In this document: piece by piece, positions 7,041-14,879 of the stretch
How the letters are laid out: each line of letters begins with the position of its first letter
Numbering within the stretch: position 1 is the first letter of the stretch
DNA from: Gammaproteobacteria bacterium UBA7376
GTDB taxonomy: Bacteria; Pseudomonadota; Gammaproteobacteria; Pseudomonadales; Azotimanducaceae
NCBI GenBank assembly: GCA_002470275.1
Contig: DKNY01000020.1
Coordinates: forward strand, 25,068 to 39,968
Length of the DNA stretch: 14,901 nt
Reading direction: 5' to 3'
Position numbers and translations under genes: made by a program
Notes under the pieces: generated by a model
Seen by the model: only the letters and a program-made list of their open reading frames with translations
The model's database searches: none
What the model was told of the DNA's origin: nothing

Positions 7041-8106
7041 CGCACTCCGGATTCCCAGCGCCAAGGATATTGATCCAGACTGGCTGACGGCGTGTTTGCG
7101 TCAGCGGGGTTATGACGTTCAGGTAGGGAGCTTTCAGGCTGCGCGCGTGGGCACTGGCCAGATTGGGATGTGTGTGCGCTACGCACTGCACTATACCTCT
7201 GGTGAGGGGCCCATAAGCCTGGTGGGGAAGTTTCCGTCGGACGATCCCGGTAGCCGACATACCGGGGTGGTGCTTCAGAACTTTCTTAAAGAGGTGCGCT
7301 TTTATCAAACACTGCAGCCTCATCTTTCCATCCGCACCCCGCGCTGTTACTTCAGTGAAATCCAGGATCAGGGTCCGACCTTTTTTCTGCTGCTGGAGGA
7401 CCTGGCACCCTCATTACAGGGCGATCAGCTCTCAGGCTGCACGGGTCAGGTGGCCGAGCGGGCGCTGTCGGAGCTGGTAGGACTGCACGCGCCCAGCTGG
7501 TCTGATGAAAGGCTAAAGACCCTTGATTGGCTGCATGGAGCAAAGGCCGAGGCTGGCCTTGCACAGGATTTATATCAGGCCCAAATGCCTGGGTTCATCG
7601 CCCGCTTTGGTCAGCAGTTGGATGCCGACGAAATTGCCCTAATTAGAGAGTATGGCGCCGCTCAGGACGCTCGAAGGGATCTGGGGCTGCCGGAATTTTT
7701 TTCCATCATCCACGGGGACTATCGCCTGGATAACTTACTCATCGGTGGGCCGTCGGAGACACCGTCAGTGACTGCGGTAGATTGGCAGACCGTGGCCTTG
7801 GGGAACCCCCTAACGGATGTGGCTTACTTCGTGGGTGCCGGGCTGACGCCGGAAGTGCGTCGCCCGATTGAGTTGAATTTGGTCCAAGGCTATCACCAGG
7901 GTCTGGTCGAGGCCGGGGTGCGGGGCTTTTCATGGGATGCCTGTTGGCGGTCCTATCGGCTGGGCGCCTTTGCCGGGATCACCGTAGCCGTTATTGCCGC
8001 CATGCTGGTTCAGCGCACGGAGCGTGGTGATCGAATGTTTTTGACCATGGCCAAACGTCATGCTCGCCATGCGCTTGATCTGAGGGCGACGGAGCTGCTG
8101 CCCTAG
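7030..8106 (+). CDS. Phosphotransferase of the aminoglycoside phosphotransferase/ecdysteroid-kinase-like fold
   Basis: A 358-residue kinase-fold protein. A candidate ATP-binding lysine is in LVGKFPS (K67), with a glutamate in FLKEVRFY (E88). The catalytic loop HGDYRLDN spans 228-235 (D230, N235), followed by the metal-binding aspartate in VDWQ (D251) and the typical GNPLTDVAYF. These proteins phosphorylate hydroxyl groups of small molecules; the long N-terminal lobe and the DWQ motif resemble the EcKinase/DUF1679-like branch more than true resistance enzymes, so drug resistance should not be inferred. ATG at 7030 overlaps the sulfatase stop, consistent with translational coupling; the site before it (GAGTCGGA) is weak. 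A reasonable inference is that it phosphorylates an alcohol, perhaps one released by sulfate-ester cleavage. Its stop TAG shares the bases CTAG with the opposing esterase stop. Confidence 0.87.
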   Translation: MSPSALRIPSAKDIDPDWLTACLRQRGYDVQVGSFQAARVGTGQIGMCVRYALHYTSGEGPISLVGKFPSDDPGSRHTGVVLQNFLKEVRFYQTLQPHLSIRTPRCYFSEIQDQGPTFFLLLEDLAPSLQGDQLSGCTGQVAERALSELVGLHAPSWSDERLKTLDWLHGAKAEAGLAQDLYQAQMPGFIARFGQQLDADEIALIREYGAAQDARRDLGLPEFFSIIHGDYRLDNLLIGGPSETPSVTAVDWQTVALGNPLTDVAYFVGAGLTPEVRRPIELNLVQGYHQGLVEAGVRGFSWDACWRSYRLGAFAGITVAVIAAMLVQRTERGDRMFLTMAKRHARHALDLRATELLP

Positions 8107-9590
8107 CGCAGGCCCTCCCAGGCCAGGCGCTCAGACGCTGCCGGATCATTGACCAACCGGGGTTTGTGGTCAAAGCTCATTGTTGCTCGGTGGTGAGGGT
8201 CATAGGCGGGCCAGCCAGGATCACCTTCTTTGATAAAGCGGCACCATGCCTGATGCATTTCGTTGGCAAGATGCTGAGGTGAGTCGCCCGGGCCGAGGAA
8301 GACGTCCACGCCGGCTCGGTCCAGGTTATTGAAGACGAATGGAATTTCTAGAGCATGGGTAGCGCCCAGCTTGCCGCCAAAGGCTCTGGATCGCCAATTG
8401 AACAGGTACATCCAGGTGGCCGCTTGGGCTTCAAAGCGGGCTTCGGCCAGTCGAATGCCCGGAATACGAAAGAGATGGTCGCTGGTGAGCGCAATAAGCA
8501 GGGCCTGGGCATCGGCATCTGGGCGCGTCTTGCGATAGGTGTTTAGGGTCGCTGCGGCGCCCAAGCTTCCAGCCATTCGGTTCAGCTTCCCATCATCCAC
8601 TTCCCCGAAGCCCCAGAGGGTGGTCTCGTCGGCATTGCTGCCCGTCAGTACGGCCACCTGACTGCCCATGCCGGCGCTGATGGCATCAATAGGCGACAGG
8701 GGCAATAGCGACGTGCCGTGCACGGGATAGAAAGGAGAGACAGAAACCCCCAAAGCGTTAGCCCCGAGGGCCTCATGTTCAAAGTGAGCGATGGTGCGCT
8801 GTTGGGCCGCCAGGATGTCCTCTGCGGGCACGGACAACAGGCGCTCTCCCCGTGGGTCCGCGAGTTCATGCAAAAACTGTTGCGTGACCTGGAGCGCTGC
8901 CTCCCTGGGCAGGGTGTGGTGCCCTGCGCCGCTTTGGGGAATGGCGCGTTGAAACAGGCCCTGGGCTTGGTTTGCTGCTAGCAGCGTAGCAACGCTGAAA
9001 CCGCCTGCGGATTCTCCGGCCACGGTAACGCGGTCGGGGTCGCCACCAAAGGCGCCGATATTGTCTTTGACCCAGCTTAGAGCGGCGATTTGATCGAGCG
9101 TTCCGTTGAATCCCGAGGTGGCATATGCCTCGCCCAGGCTCGATAGATCGGCGAAACCAAGAGCGCCCAGACGATAGTTGATGGTGACCACCACGATGTC
9201 GGCATCCCGTGCGAATCGAGTGCCGTTATACCAGGGGACGGCGCCTTGGCCCGTGCGGTATCCGCCCCCGTGAATCCAGACCAAGACCGCGCGTTCGGCT
9301 CTGTCGCCGGGTTCAATGGCCGTCAGAGGGGCTGAAATATTCAGCGTTAGGCAGTCTTCATCCCAACGGGCAACGGTGGCGCCGGTGAGTCCTCCTGTCA
9401 CCGTTTGAGGTGCGGCCGGACCAAATCTCAGAGCGGCCAGCGTATCAGCGAAGGGCGGTATGGGCTGTGGTGCCTTAAAACGGAGGTCTCCCCTTGGAGC
9501 CTGGGCATAGGGGATACCCGCGAACAACAGGGTGTCTTCCTTGATCCTGCCCTGGATGGGGCCGCAGGGTGGCCTGACGATTGGGTTCAT
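8103..9590 (-). CDS. Type-B carboxylesterase (alpha/beta hydrolase)
   Basis: A 495-residue serine hydrolase of the carboxylesterase type B/cholinesterase family. The family opening GPIQGRIKEDTLLFAGIPYA includes FxGIPYA (23-29), followed by RFKAPQP and EDCLTLNI (78-85). The oxyanion hole is HGGG (107-110), the nucleophile S194 sits in GESAGG, and candidates for the rest of the triad are E322 (SNADET) and H412 (GATHALEIPF). No signal peptide is visible, so the enzyme is probably cytoplasmic. Its ATG overlaps the alkylsulfatase stop as ATGA (9587-9590), a standard sign of coupled translation, so it is the last gene of the symporter-alkylsulfatase-esterase operon. It likely hydrolyses a carboxylic ester, perhaps in the same substrate that the sulfatase acts on; that link is inference from gene order. 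It ends tail-to-tail with the phosphotransferase with no room for a terminator between them. Confidence 0.93.
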   Translation of the reverse strand: MNPIVRPPCGPIQGRIKEDTLLFAGIPYAQAPRGDLRFKAPQPIPPFADTLAALRFGPAAPQTVTGGLTGATVARWDEDCLTLNISAPLTAIEPGDRAERAVLVWIHGGGYRTGQGAVPWYNGTRFARDADIVVVTINYRLGALGFADLSSLGEAYATSGFNGTLDQIAALSWVKDNIGAFGGDPDRVTVAGESAGGFSVATLLAANQAQGLFQRAIPQSGAGHHTLPREAALQVTQQFLHELADPRGERLLSVPAEDILAAQQRTIAHFEHEALGANALGVSVSPFYPVHGTSLLPLSPIDAISAGMGSQVAVLTGSNADETTLWGFGEVDDGKLNRMAGSLGAAATLNTYRKTRPDADAQALLIALTSDHLFRIPGIRLAEARFEAQAATWMYLFNWRSRAFGGKLGATHALEIPFVFNNLDRAGVDVFLGPGDSPQHLANEMHQAWCRFIKEGDPGWPAYDPHHRATMSFDHKPRLVNDPAASERLAWEGLR

Positions 9591-11527
9591 GGGGCGTCGG
9601 CAGGCCGTGGGGTGACCAGGGGGTAGCGCCTGGGGAATTGATCAAACAGAGTCTTGAGCCCCAGTAGCGTTTCTGGGTCGCCGGCGATCTCCAATTGTCC
9701 TTCGGTGATCAGCTGGGGTGCGTTGGATAGGCCCATCAGCAGGCGCTTAAAGTTAAGCGCAGACAGGGTGAGCGTGGCGTCAGCAGCGTCGTCCAGGCGA
9801 TCTTTGAAGTAATTCAGCACGCTATTTTCAATGACAAGCAGGTAGCTGCAATCGAGATCGCTGAAGTGAAGCTGCAGCCGAATCCGCCTTCCCGCTACGG
9901 CGGCGGGCAAAAGCCGGACGGCCAGGACCTGGAAAAAGTTCTCGATGGGCATGCCCGCAGCGATACCGCCGCTGGCTTGAAACGCTTGGGTCTCAGGTAG
10001 CCCGTGACGAAGTTCCAGGGCGCCGGAAAGGTAGAAATTTCGCCATGGGGCAGACTCCGATTGATAGCCCAACTGTTCTAATGTGTCTGCCAGCAGCGCT
10101 CTGCCCTGGACGTGATCGGGTTCCGCCATGACCACATGGTTGAGTACCTCAGCCACCCAGCGGTAGTCGCCCGCCTCAAAACAGGGTCGGGCCCTCTCTA
10201 CGACCGCATCTGAGCCACCCATAAATTCGAGGTAGCGCCGGGCTTGCTCGATTGGCGGCAGCGGGTGCAGGGACGCGGGGTTGCCATCGAAGAAACCCAG
10301 GTACTTAACATAAACGGCTCTGCTGTTGTGATGCACGGTGCCGTAGTAGTCCCGATTGTAAAATTCCTTGGCCAGGGTCGGGGGGAGCGATAGCTGCTCC
10401 GCGATTTCTTCCTTATTGAAGCCACGATTGGCAAGGCGCAACGTTTGATCGTGAATGTATTTATAGAGATCTCGCTGTTTCTCTAGGTATTCAATGGCGG
10501 GCTCGCGCCCCCAAATCGGCCAGTGGTGTGAGGCGAACTGAATCTCTAGACGATCACCGAAAAGCTCGATGGACTCGTTGATCTGAGCTGACCACGCCAG
10601 CGCGTCCCTGACCTGAGCACCCCGAGGCGTATAGACGTTGTGCAAGTGATGGGAGGTGATTTCCGACATGCACAGCGCCTTAAATCGGGGCAGATAGAAG
10701 ACAAATTCGGCTGGGGCCTCGGTGCCCGGAGTCATCTGAAATTCAATCTCGATGCCGTCTATCACTCTTCGGTCGCCGGTCTGGCAGATGAAATCCGTGG
10801 GAACGAGAAAGCCCGTAGTGCCCATGGATAGGGCAGCCCCGAGGCCGGTGGTGACGAAGCCTCGAGGCGATGGTTCCAGCAGGTTGCCATACATGTAGGT
10901 GGCTCGGCGATTCATGGCGTTGCCGGCCAGAACATTCTCGTTAAGCGATTCGTTGACAAAGTGTTCGGGAGCGATGATTGGCACGGTGCCGTCGGCCACT
11001 TGCTCAGGGCTGACTACGCCAAGAACGCCCGCAAAGTGATCTGCGTGGCTGTGTGTATGCAGGACGGCAACGACCGGACGTTCGCCTAGGTGTGTATTAG
11101 CCAGGGATAGCGCGGCGCTCGAGCTTTCGGAAGAGGTCAGCGGATCGACAATAATCCATCCCGTTTCGCCCTGGATCAGCGTCATGTTGGCAATATCGAA
11201 AGATCTGACTTGATATAGTCCGGGACAGATTTGGTACAGGCCATGATGCTGGGCGTTCAGCTGGGCCTGTCGCCAAAGGCTCGGGTTCACGGTATCCGGC
11301 GCCTCCGCCGCCAGGAAGCTTAACTTCTCAAGGTCATAGGAGACGTCGCCGTCCTCGCGCTGAAGGGTCATGGGATCCAGGCTCGCAATGAAGCCCCGGG
11401 CAGCATCCTCGAAGCTTCGCGTGTCCTCAAAATTCAGTTCGGCCTTGATCCGGCGCTGAGCCTCTCGAGTATGCTCCGAGGCCGCCTTAGGTTGGCGAAG
11501 GGGTTCTGGCAAGGGGTCGTAGGACAT
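9587..11527 (-). CDS. Metallo-beta-lactamase-fold alkylsulfatase (SdsA1/BDS1-like), no signal peptide
   Basis: A 646-residue class III sulfatase; the family cleaves primary or secondary alkyl sulfates such as dodecyl sulfate to the alcohol and sulfate using two zinc ions. HTHSHADHFAG carries H159, H161, D163 and H164; E270 (TPGTEAPAEF), E289 (MSEITSHHLHN) and H334 (FASHHWP) complete the zinc sites. All are offset by ten from Pseudomonas SdsA1 numbering as I recall it. After the catalytic domain come a helical dimerization region (about 385-520) and an SCP2-like C-terminal domain (about 530-640) of the kind that recruits hydrophobic substrates. SdsA1 is secreted, but this protein starts MSYDPLPEPL with no hydrophobic segment, so it should act in the cytoplasm on imported or internally formed sulfates. 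It starts 22 bases after the symporter gene and overlaps the esterase start by four bases. Confidence 0.94.
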   Translation of the reverse strand: MSYDPLPEPLRQPKAASEHTREAQRRIKAELNFEDTRSFEDAARGFIASLDPMTLQREDGDVSYDLEKLSFLAAEAPDTVNPSLWRQAQLNAQHHGLYQICPGLYQVRSFDIANMTLIQGETGWIIVDPLTSSESSSAALSLANTHLGERPVVAVLHTHSHADHFAGVLGVVSPEQVADGTVPIIAPEHFVNESLNENVLAGNAMNRRATYMYGNLLEPSPRGFVTTGLGAALSMGTTGFLVPTDFICQTGDRRVIDGIEIEFQMTPGTEAPAEFVFYLPRFKALCMSEITSHHLHNVYTPRGAQVRDALAWSAQINESIELFGDRLEIQFASHHWPIWGREPAIEYLEKQRDLYKYIHDQTLRLANRGFNKEEIAEQLSLPPTLAKEFYNRDYYGTVHHNSRAVYVKYLGFFDGNPASLHPLPPIEQARRYLEFMGGSDAVVERARPCFEAGDYRWVAEVLNHVVMAEPDHVQGRALLADTLEQLGYQSESAPWRNFYLSGALELRHGLPETQAFQASGGIAAGMPIENFFQVLAVRLLPAAVAGRRIRLQLHFSDLDCSYLLVIENSVLNYFKDRLDDAADATLTLSALNFKRLLMGLSNAPQLITEGQLEIAGDPETLLGLKTLFDQFPRRYPLVTPRPADAP

Positions 11528-11549
11528 GTGGACTCTTTCTCTAGGCGGC

Positions 11550-12956
11550 TTAGGTCAGGTGTTCAGCACGGGCATCGTCATCTGGGCCGGCTTCCAGGGT
11601 CTTGAAGTAGACCCTGGCAGCCTCAATCACTCGGGGCGCAAGCCAAATAGCAGAGAGCATGGTGGGGATGGCCATGAGCGCAAAGGAGCCGTCGATAAGG
11701 CTGACCGCGGATTCGATGGAGACCAGCGCGATAACGACAATGGATCCCACGAATACCCACCGATAGGCATCACGGTAGCGTGTACCGAAGACAAAGCTCG
11801 CGCATTGGGAGCCGTAAAAAGAATAGGTGAAGATTGTGGTTGTCGCGAAGCACAGCACGCAAACAAATATGATCACGGTGCCGATGGGGCCCAACAGAGT
11901 GGTAAAGGCATTGGCCGTTAGGGTGACGCCCTGCGCGGCCTCGCTTTGCCACGTGTCGGCCACCAATATCATTAGAGCTGTGGCGGTGCACACAATTAGG
12001 GTGTCGATAATGGGTCCGATCATAGCCACTAAGCCCTCTCGAATGGGCTCCTTGGTTTTCGCAGCGCCGTGCACTAAGGACTCGGTGCCCATTCCCGCTT
12101 CGTTGCTGTAGGCGCCACGCTGCACGCCATAGATGATCATGGCCAAAAGCCCGCCGCCCGCCACGGCCTCTCCTGTGAAGGCATCGTGCAAGATGCTCGC
12201 AAAGGCTCCGGGGACGGATCCGAAATTCATGATCAGCGCTGCGGCGATGGCCGCTAAGTACATAAGCGTCATGGCAGGGACAAGAATGCGCGCCGTTTTC
12301 GCAATGCGATGCAGGCCCCCGAAGATGACCGCACCGGTTATTCCGGCCAACACAAAGCCGCTCACGAGATTAAAGGTAAAGGGGTCCTCGTCTGCTGGCA
12401 GGAAGCCCTGATCGATAAAGATAAGGTCTCTGATGATCTGAATCAGTTGATTGCTCTGCAGTGCAGGTAAACAGCCGATCAAGCCGACCACGGCGAAAAA
12501 GTAGGCTAAAAAATGCAGGCGTTTGGGCAGGGCTTCGCGGATGACGTACATAGGGCCGCCCTGGAGTTCGCCCTGATCGTCGCGTCCTCGATACATCACG
12601 GCCAGGGAACAGGTGAAGAACTTTGTTGCGATGCCCAAGATCGCGGTCATCCACATCCAAAATATCGCACCCGGACCACCAATTTTAATGGCTAGCGCAA
12701 CCCCTGCTATATTGCCCATGCCGATGGTGCCCGCTAGGGCCGCAGACAGGGCGCTGGCATGGTTGATGTGACCAGGATCATCCGGGTTGTCATATTTGCC
12801 TCGAACGAGGTCTACCGCATGGCCCAGATAGCGGAAGGGCGCGAAGCGCGATCGGATCAAAAAGAAAAGGCCTCCACCCAGCAGAAGGCACAGCAGCCAG
12901 GGGCCCCAGGCAAGTTCTGCGTAGCGTGTGGTGATCAGTTGAATGGTGTCGAGCAT
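11550..12956 (-). CDS. Sodium:alanine/glycine symporter family (AGCS) transporter
   Basis: A multi-pass inner-membrane transporter of about 468 residues in the AGCS family, which couples sodium entry to uptake of alanine, glycine or serine. The family core is obvious: ALSAALAGTIGMGNIAGVALA (69-89, interrupted here only by description), then IGGPGAIFWMWMTAILG and ATKF, and later NEAGMGTESLVHGAAKT with GPIIDTLIVCTATAL. Many AGCS members have SAPIAHAAA where this one has TESLVHGAA, so substrate preference may differ. I start it at ATG 12956, preceded by AAGG eight bases upstream; this fits the family N-terminus (MLDTIQ... then WGPWLLCLLLGGG). An in-frame ATG at 12992 lacks a ribosome binding site. 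As first gene of an operon with alkylsulfatase and esterase it probably imports their substrate or a related amino compound, though the pairing with an alkylsulfatase is not one I recognise. Confidence 0.9.
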   Translation of the reverse strand: MLDTIQLITTRYAELAWGPWLLCLLLGGGLFFLIRSRFAPFRYLGHAVDLVRGKYDNPDDPGHINHASALSAALAGTIGMGNIAGVALAIKIGGPGAIFWMWMTAILGIATKFFTCSLAVMYRGRDDQGELQGGPMYVIREALPKRLHFLAYFFAVVGLIGCLPALQSNQLIQIIRDLIFIDQGFLPADEDPFTFNLVSGFVLAGITGAVIFGGLHRIAKTARILVPAMTLMYLAAIAAALIMNFGSVPGAFASILHDAFTGEAVAGGGLLAMIIYGVQRGAYSNEAGMGTESLVHGAAKTKEPIREGLVAMIGPIIDTLIVCTATALMILVADTWQSEAAQGVTLTANAFTTLLGPIGTVIIFVCVLCFATTTIFTYSFYGSQCASFVFGTRYRDAYRWVFVGSIVVIALVSIESAVSLIDGSFALMAIPTMLSAIWLAPRVIEAARVYFKTLEAGPDDDARAEHLT

Positions 12957-13080
12957 GCTGTTGGCCTTAAATGCTGGGGCAAGAGTAAACATTTAGAGCG
13001 CCGAGCGCACCCAGCGTCTGGGCGTTTCGCTGGTTTGTCCGGTCGGCGCTGGCTATGCTGCCAGAGGTCCGCATCAGTTG
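12957..13080. promoter_or_regulatory. Divergent promoter region between the symporter operon and queF
   Basis: The region must serve two outward transcripts. A perfect inverted repeat CCCAG-CGT-CTGGG lies at 13010-13022 and could be an operator. TATGCT at 13054-13059 is a possible -10 for queF but has no -35 at proper spacing. I see no preQ1 riboswitch-like structure before queF. Confidence 0.35.
13010..13022. repeat. Inverted repeat CCCAG-CGT-CTGGG between the symporter operon and queF
   Basis: Five-base perfect arms with a three-base centre, lying between the two divergent starts. There is no T-run on either side, so it does not look like a terminator. It may be an operator, or chance. Confidence 0.3.
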
Positions 13081-13090
13081 AGGAGATTTG

Positions 13091-13095
13091 AGGAG
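13091..13095 (+). promoter_or_regulatory. Ribosome binding site AGGAG of queF
   Basis: AGGAG at 13091-13095 lies 11 bases before ATG 13107. A second AGGAG at 13081-13085 lies nine bases before an in-frame GTG at 13095, so two starts four codons apart are both possible. Confidence 0.5.
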
Positions 13096-13106
13096 TGAAA
13101 GACGCC

Positions 13107-13934
13107 ATGGACGATAACCCGGGGCACGGCCCACTGGGTCAGGGTAGCGAATACGTCGATACCTATTCTCCTGAACTGTTGTTCCCCATGTCCCGAGCGC
13201 AGTGTCGTGAGCGGGCCGATGTCACACCCAGGTCGACGTGGTCTGGTGAGGATCGCTGGACCGGTTACGAATTTTCCTGGCTTGATGCCCAGGGTCTTCC
13301 TCGAGTGGTGGCGCTCATTTGTACCGTGCCCGTGACCTCGACGAGCGTTGTGGAGAGCAAGTCCTTTAAACTCTATTTGAATGGCTTTGCCCAGACTCGA
13401 TATGCCTCGCATGAGGCAGTCCGGGAAACCCTGACCGAAGATCTGAGCCGCGCCTTTGGGGCGCCGGTAGGGATCGAGCTGTTGGCGTTAGACGATTTGG
13501 GCCGTTGGCCCCGGTGCCTGCCGGGGACGAGCCTGGATGATAGGGTCCTTGAGACGCAGCAATATCAGCGGACGGCTGGCCTGCTTGGCCTCAAATCGGG
13601 GCAGGGGGGTATCGTTCATGAACAGCTGAAAACCGATCTTTTTCGCAGCCTTTGCCCGGTAACCGCTCAGCCTGACTGGGCGACAATATGGATCGATTAC
13701 CGTGGTCCGGCCATAGATCATCAAGGGCTGCTGGCTTATTTGATTTCTTATCGCCAGCACCAGGCTTTCCACGAGACCACGATTGAACTCATCTTTCAGG
13801 ATATTTTGGCCCACTGCGGCTGCAGCGAGCTAACCGTCTACGGCCTCTTTCAGCGACGCGGTGGCCTAGACATTAATCCCATACGCAGCACCGCAGAAAC
13901 TCAGGCTTTCCGAGTGCGCCTGCCCCGGCAGTAA
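13107..13934 (+). CDS. queF: QueF, NADPH-dependent 7-cyano-7-deazaguanine (preQ0) reductase, long form
   Basis: QueF reduces the nitrile of preQ0 to the amine preQ1 in queuosine tRNA modification, a cytoplasmic NADPH-dependent reaction. This is the long two-domain form (about 275 residues; E. coli 282). The binding motif ESKSFKLYLN is at 83-92. The catalytic cysteine is C183 in LCPVTAQPDW with aspartate D190 beside it, and H222-E223 in FHETTIE match the substrate-binding pair. All four are offset by seven from E. coli C190, D197, H229 and E230. The spacing to the conserved LGQGSEYVDTY favours a start near ATG 13107; GTG at 13095 is the alternative. The gene is alone on its strand, divergent from the symporter operon and converging with the acetyltransferase gene after two bases. 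No queuosine gene adjoins it. Confidence 0.95.
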   Translation: MDDNPGHGPLGQGSEYVDTYSPELLFPMSRAQCRERADVTPRSTWSGEDRWTGYEFSWLDAQGLPRVVALICTVPVTSTSVVESKSFKLYLNGFAQTRYASHEAVRETLTEDLSRAFGAPVGIELLALDDLGRWPRCLPGTSLDDRVLETQQYQRTAGLLGLKSGQGGIVHEQLKTDLFRSLCPVTAQPDWATIWIDYRGPAIDHQGLLAYLISYRQHQAFHETTIELIFQDILAHCGCSELTVYGLFQRRGGLDINPIRSTAETQAFRVRLPRQ

Positions 13935-13936
13935 GC

Positions 13937-14659
13937 CTAGTCTCGGCGGCTGGGCGCTAGGTTGCTGCGCAGCCAACGCCACCAGGACTTTCCCTGGCGC
14001 ATCGATCGCTCCAGGCTGTCCATTTGATCAGCCAACCCTGGGCCGTCCGCCAATAGGGCACCTCGAGTAACCAGGGTCTTGGAGGCATCGAGTTCGCGAA
14101 TGACCTGAGCGGGGTTGCCGGCCGCAATCACGTTTGCCGGGATGTCGCGCGTCACCACCGAGCCGGCACCAATAACGGCGTTGTCGCCGATGTGAATGCC
14201 CTTGCAGACCGTGGCACCATCACCGATCCAGACATTGTTGCCGAGGACGATGGGCGCCGTTTGCCCGATAGCCTGGGTTCTGTCGTACAGGTCATGCCAG
14301 TCGGCGTCGGTGAGATAGGCTCCTGCCGCCAGCATGGTGCCTTCACCGATGGTCACGCTTGAGGCCGAATCGATGCGCACCCCGGGACAGATCAGCACGT
14401 AGTTCTGAATATCGATCATGCCCTGATAATCGTGCATAGCCCAGGTTGTCAGCCTCACGTTTCGATCGCTGGCGGCAATCACGTGCACCGCATCGCCAAA
14501 GCTGATTTGGCGTCCGTACAGTTTCAGGAACCAGGGTTTCATCATCATGGCATGGGGCCCCAGGGCATCGAGCTGAGGTCGAATAAAGTGGTCGACCCAA
14601 AATGCTTCAAACTTGCGCTGAAGTATTTTTAGGCTATAGGGGCGATGGTCGTCACGCAT
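13937..14659 (-). CDS. Left-handed beta-helix (hexapeptide repeat) acetyltransferase, WcaF/LacA-like
   Basis: A 240-residue protein whose middle (about 50-185) is a run of hexapeptide repeats forming a left-handed beta-helix, ending in VWIGDGATVCKGIHIGDNAV, split here as VWIGDGATV (143-151), IHIGDNAVIGAGSVVT (155-170) and IAAGNPAQVIREL (178-190). This end is typical of acetyl-CoA:sugar O-acetyltransferases. H122 in DADWHD is a good candidate for the catalytic histidine. Extra N-terminal (KFEAFWVDHFIRPQLDALG) and basic C-terminal (SWWRWLRSNLAPSRRD) segments may bind a membrane surface, suggesting a lipid- or polysaccharide-linked sugar as acceptor; that is inference. The ATG is preceded by GGCGGA. 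No glycan-synthesis genes adjoin it: it sits alone between queF, which it faces, and the SRP RNA gene on the other side. Confidence 0.85.
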   Translation of the reverse strand: MRDDHRPYSLKILQRKFEAFWVDHFIRPQLDALGPHAMMMKPWFLKLYGRQISFGDAVHVIAASDRNVRLTTWAMHDYQGMIDIQNYVLICPGVRIDSASSVTIGEGTMLAAGAYLTDADWHDLYDRTQAIGQTAPIVLGNNVWIGDGATVCKGIHIGDNAVIGAGSVVTRDIPANVIAAGNPAQVIRELDASKTLVTRGALLADGPGLADQMDSLERSMRQGKSWWRWLRSNLAPSRRD

Positions 14660-14742
14660 TCTTCATTCCGCCTGGGCAGGAGCCGAGTCAGGGAGCATAC
14701 CAAGTAGGAATCTTCGCCTATTTGCTTTAGGATTTCTCCCCC

Positions 14743-14862
14743 CAATGGTGGCCCACCTAGGCCCCTTGAAGGCGATATGCTGTGAACTCCGCCAGGCCTG
14801 GAAGGGAGCAACGGTAACAGTGGCGTCGGGCTTTGAGTAAGGCTGGGTGGGTTGCCACCAAT
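14743..14862 (+). ncRNA. ffs: Signal recognition particle RNA, small (4.5S) bacterial type
   Basis: The apical domain is unmistakable: GCCAGGCCTGGAAGGGAGCA (14791-14810) holds the GGAA tetraloop and the symmetric loop that bind the Ffh M domain, flanked by pairing arms CTGT (14780-14783) and ACAG (14817-14820) and CCG/CGG inside them. The ends close in a long stem: TGGTGGC (14746-14752) with GCCACCA (14854-14860), then CCCACC with GGGTGG and GCC with GGC. The RNA forms the SRP with Ffh and delivers membrane and secreted proteins to SecYEG. TAGGAT at 14728-14733 is a plausible -10 seven or so bases before the 5' end; the -35 is unclear. The exact ends are estimated from pairing. A short reading frame on the opposite strand here is spurious. 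Confidence 0.93.
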
Positions 14863-14879
14863 TTATTGGCTGGTCCGTC

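Noticed and set aside
6612..7064. 150-codon minus-strand frame over the end of the sulfatase
   Set aside because: The sulfatase and kinase frames explain this DNA; the antisense product resembles nothing.
7030..8106. Antibiotic resistance gene (aminoglycoside phosphotransferase)
   Set aside because: Only the general kinase fold matches; the motif details and the sulfatase neighbour fit a metabolic kinase better.
12957..13106. preQ1 riboswitch ahead of queF
   Set aside because: I could not find the short hairpin plus A-rich tail arrangement typical of preQ1 aptamers; QueF genes of this group are usually without one.
14629..14811. 60-codon minus-strand reading frame at the right end
   Set aside because: It overlaps the SRP RNA gene and the acetyltransferase start, has no family resemblance and is best explained as chance.
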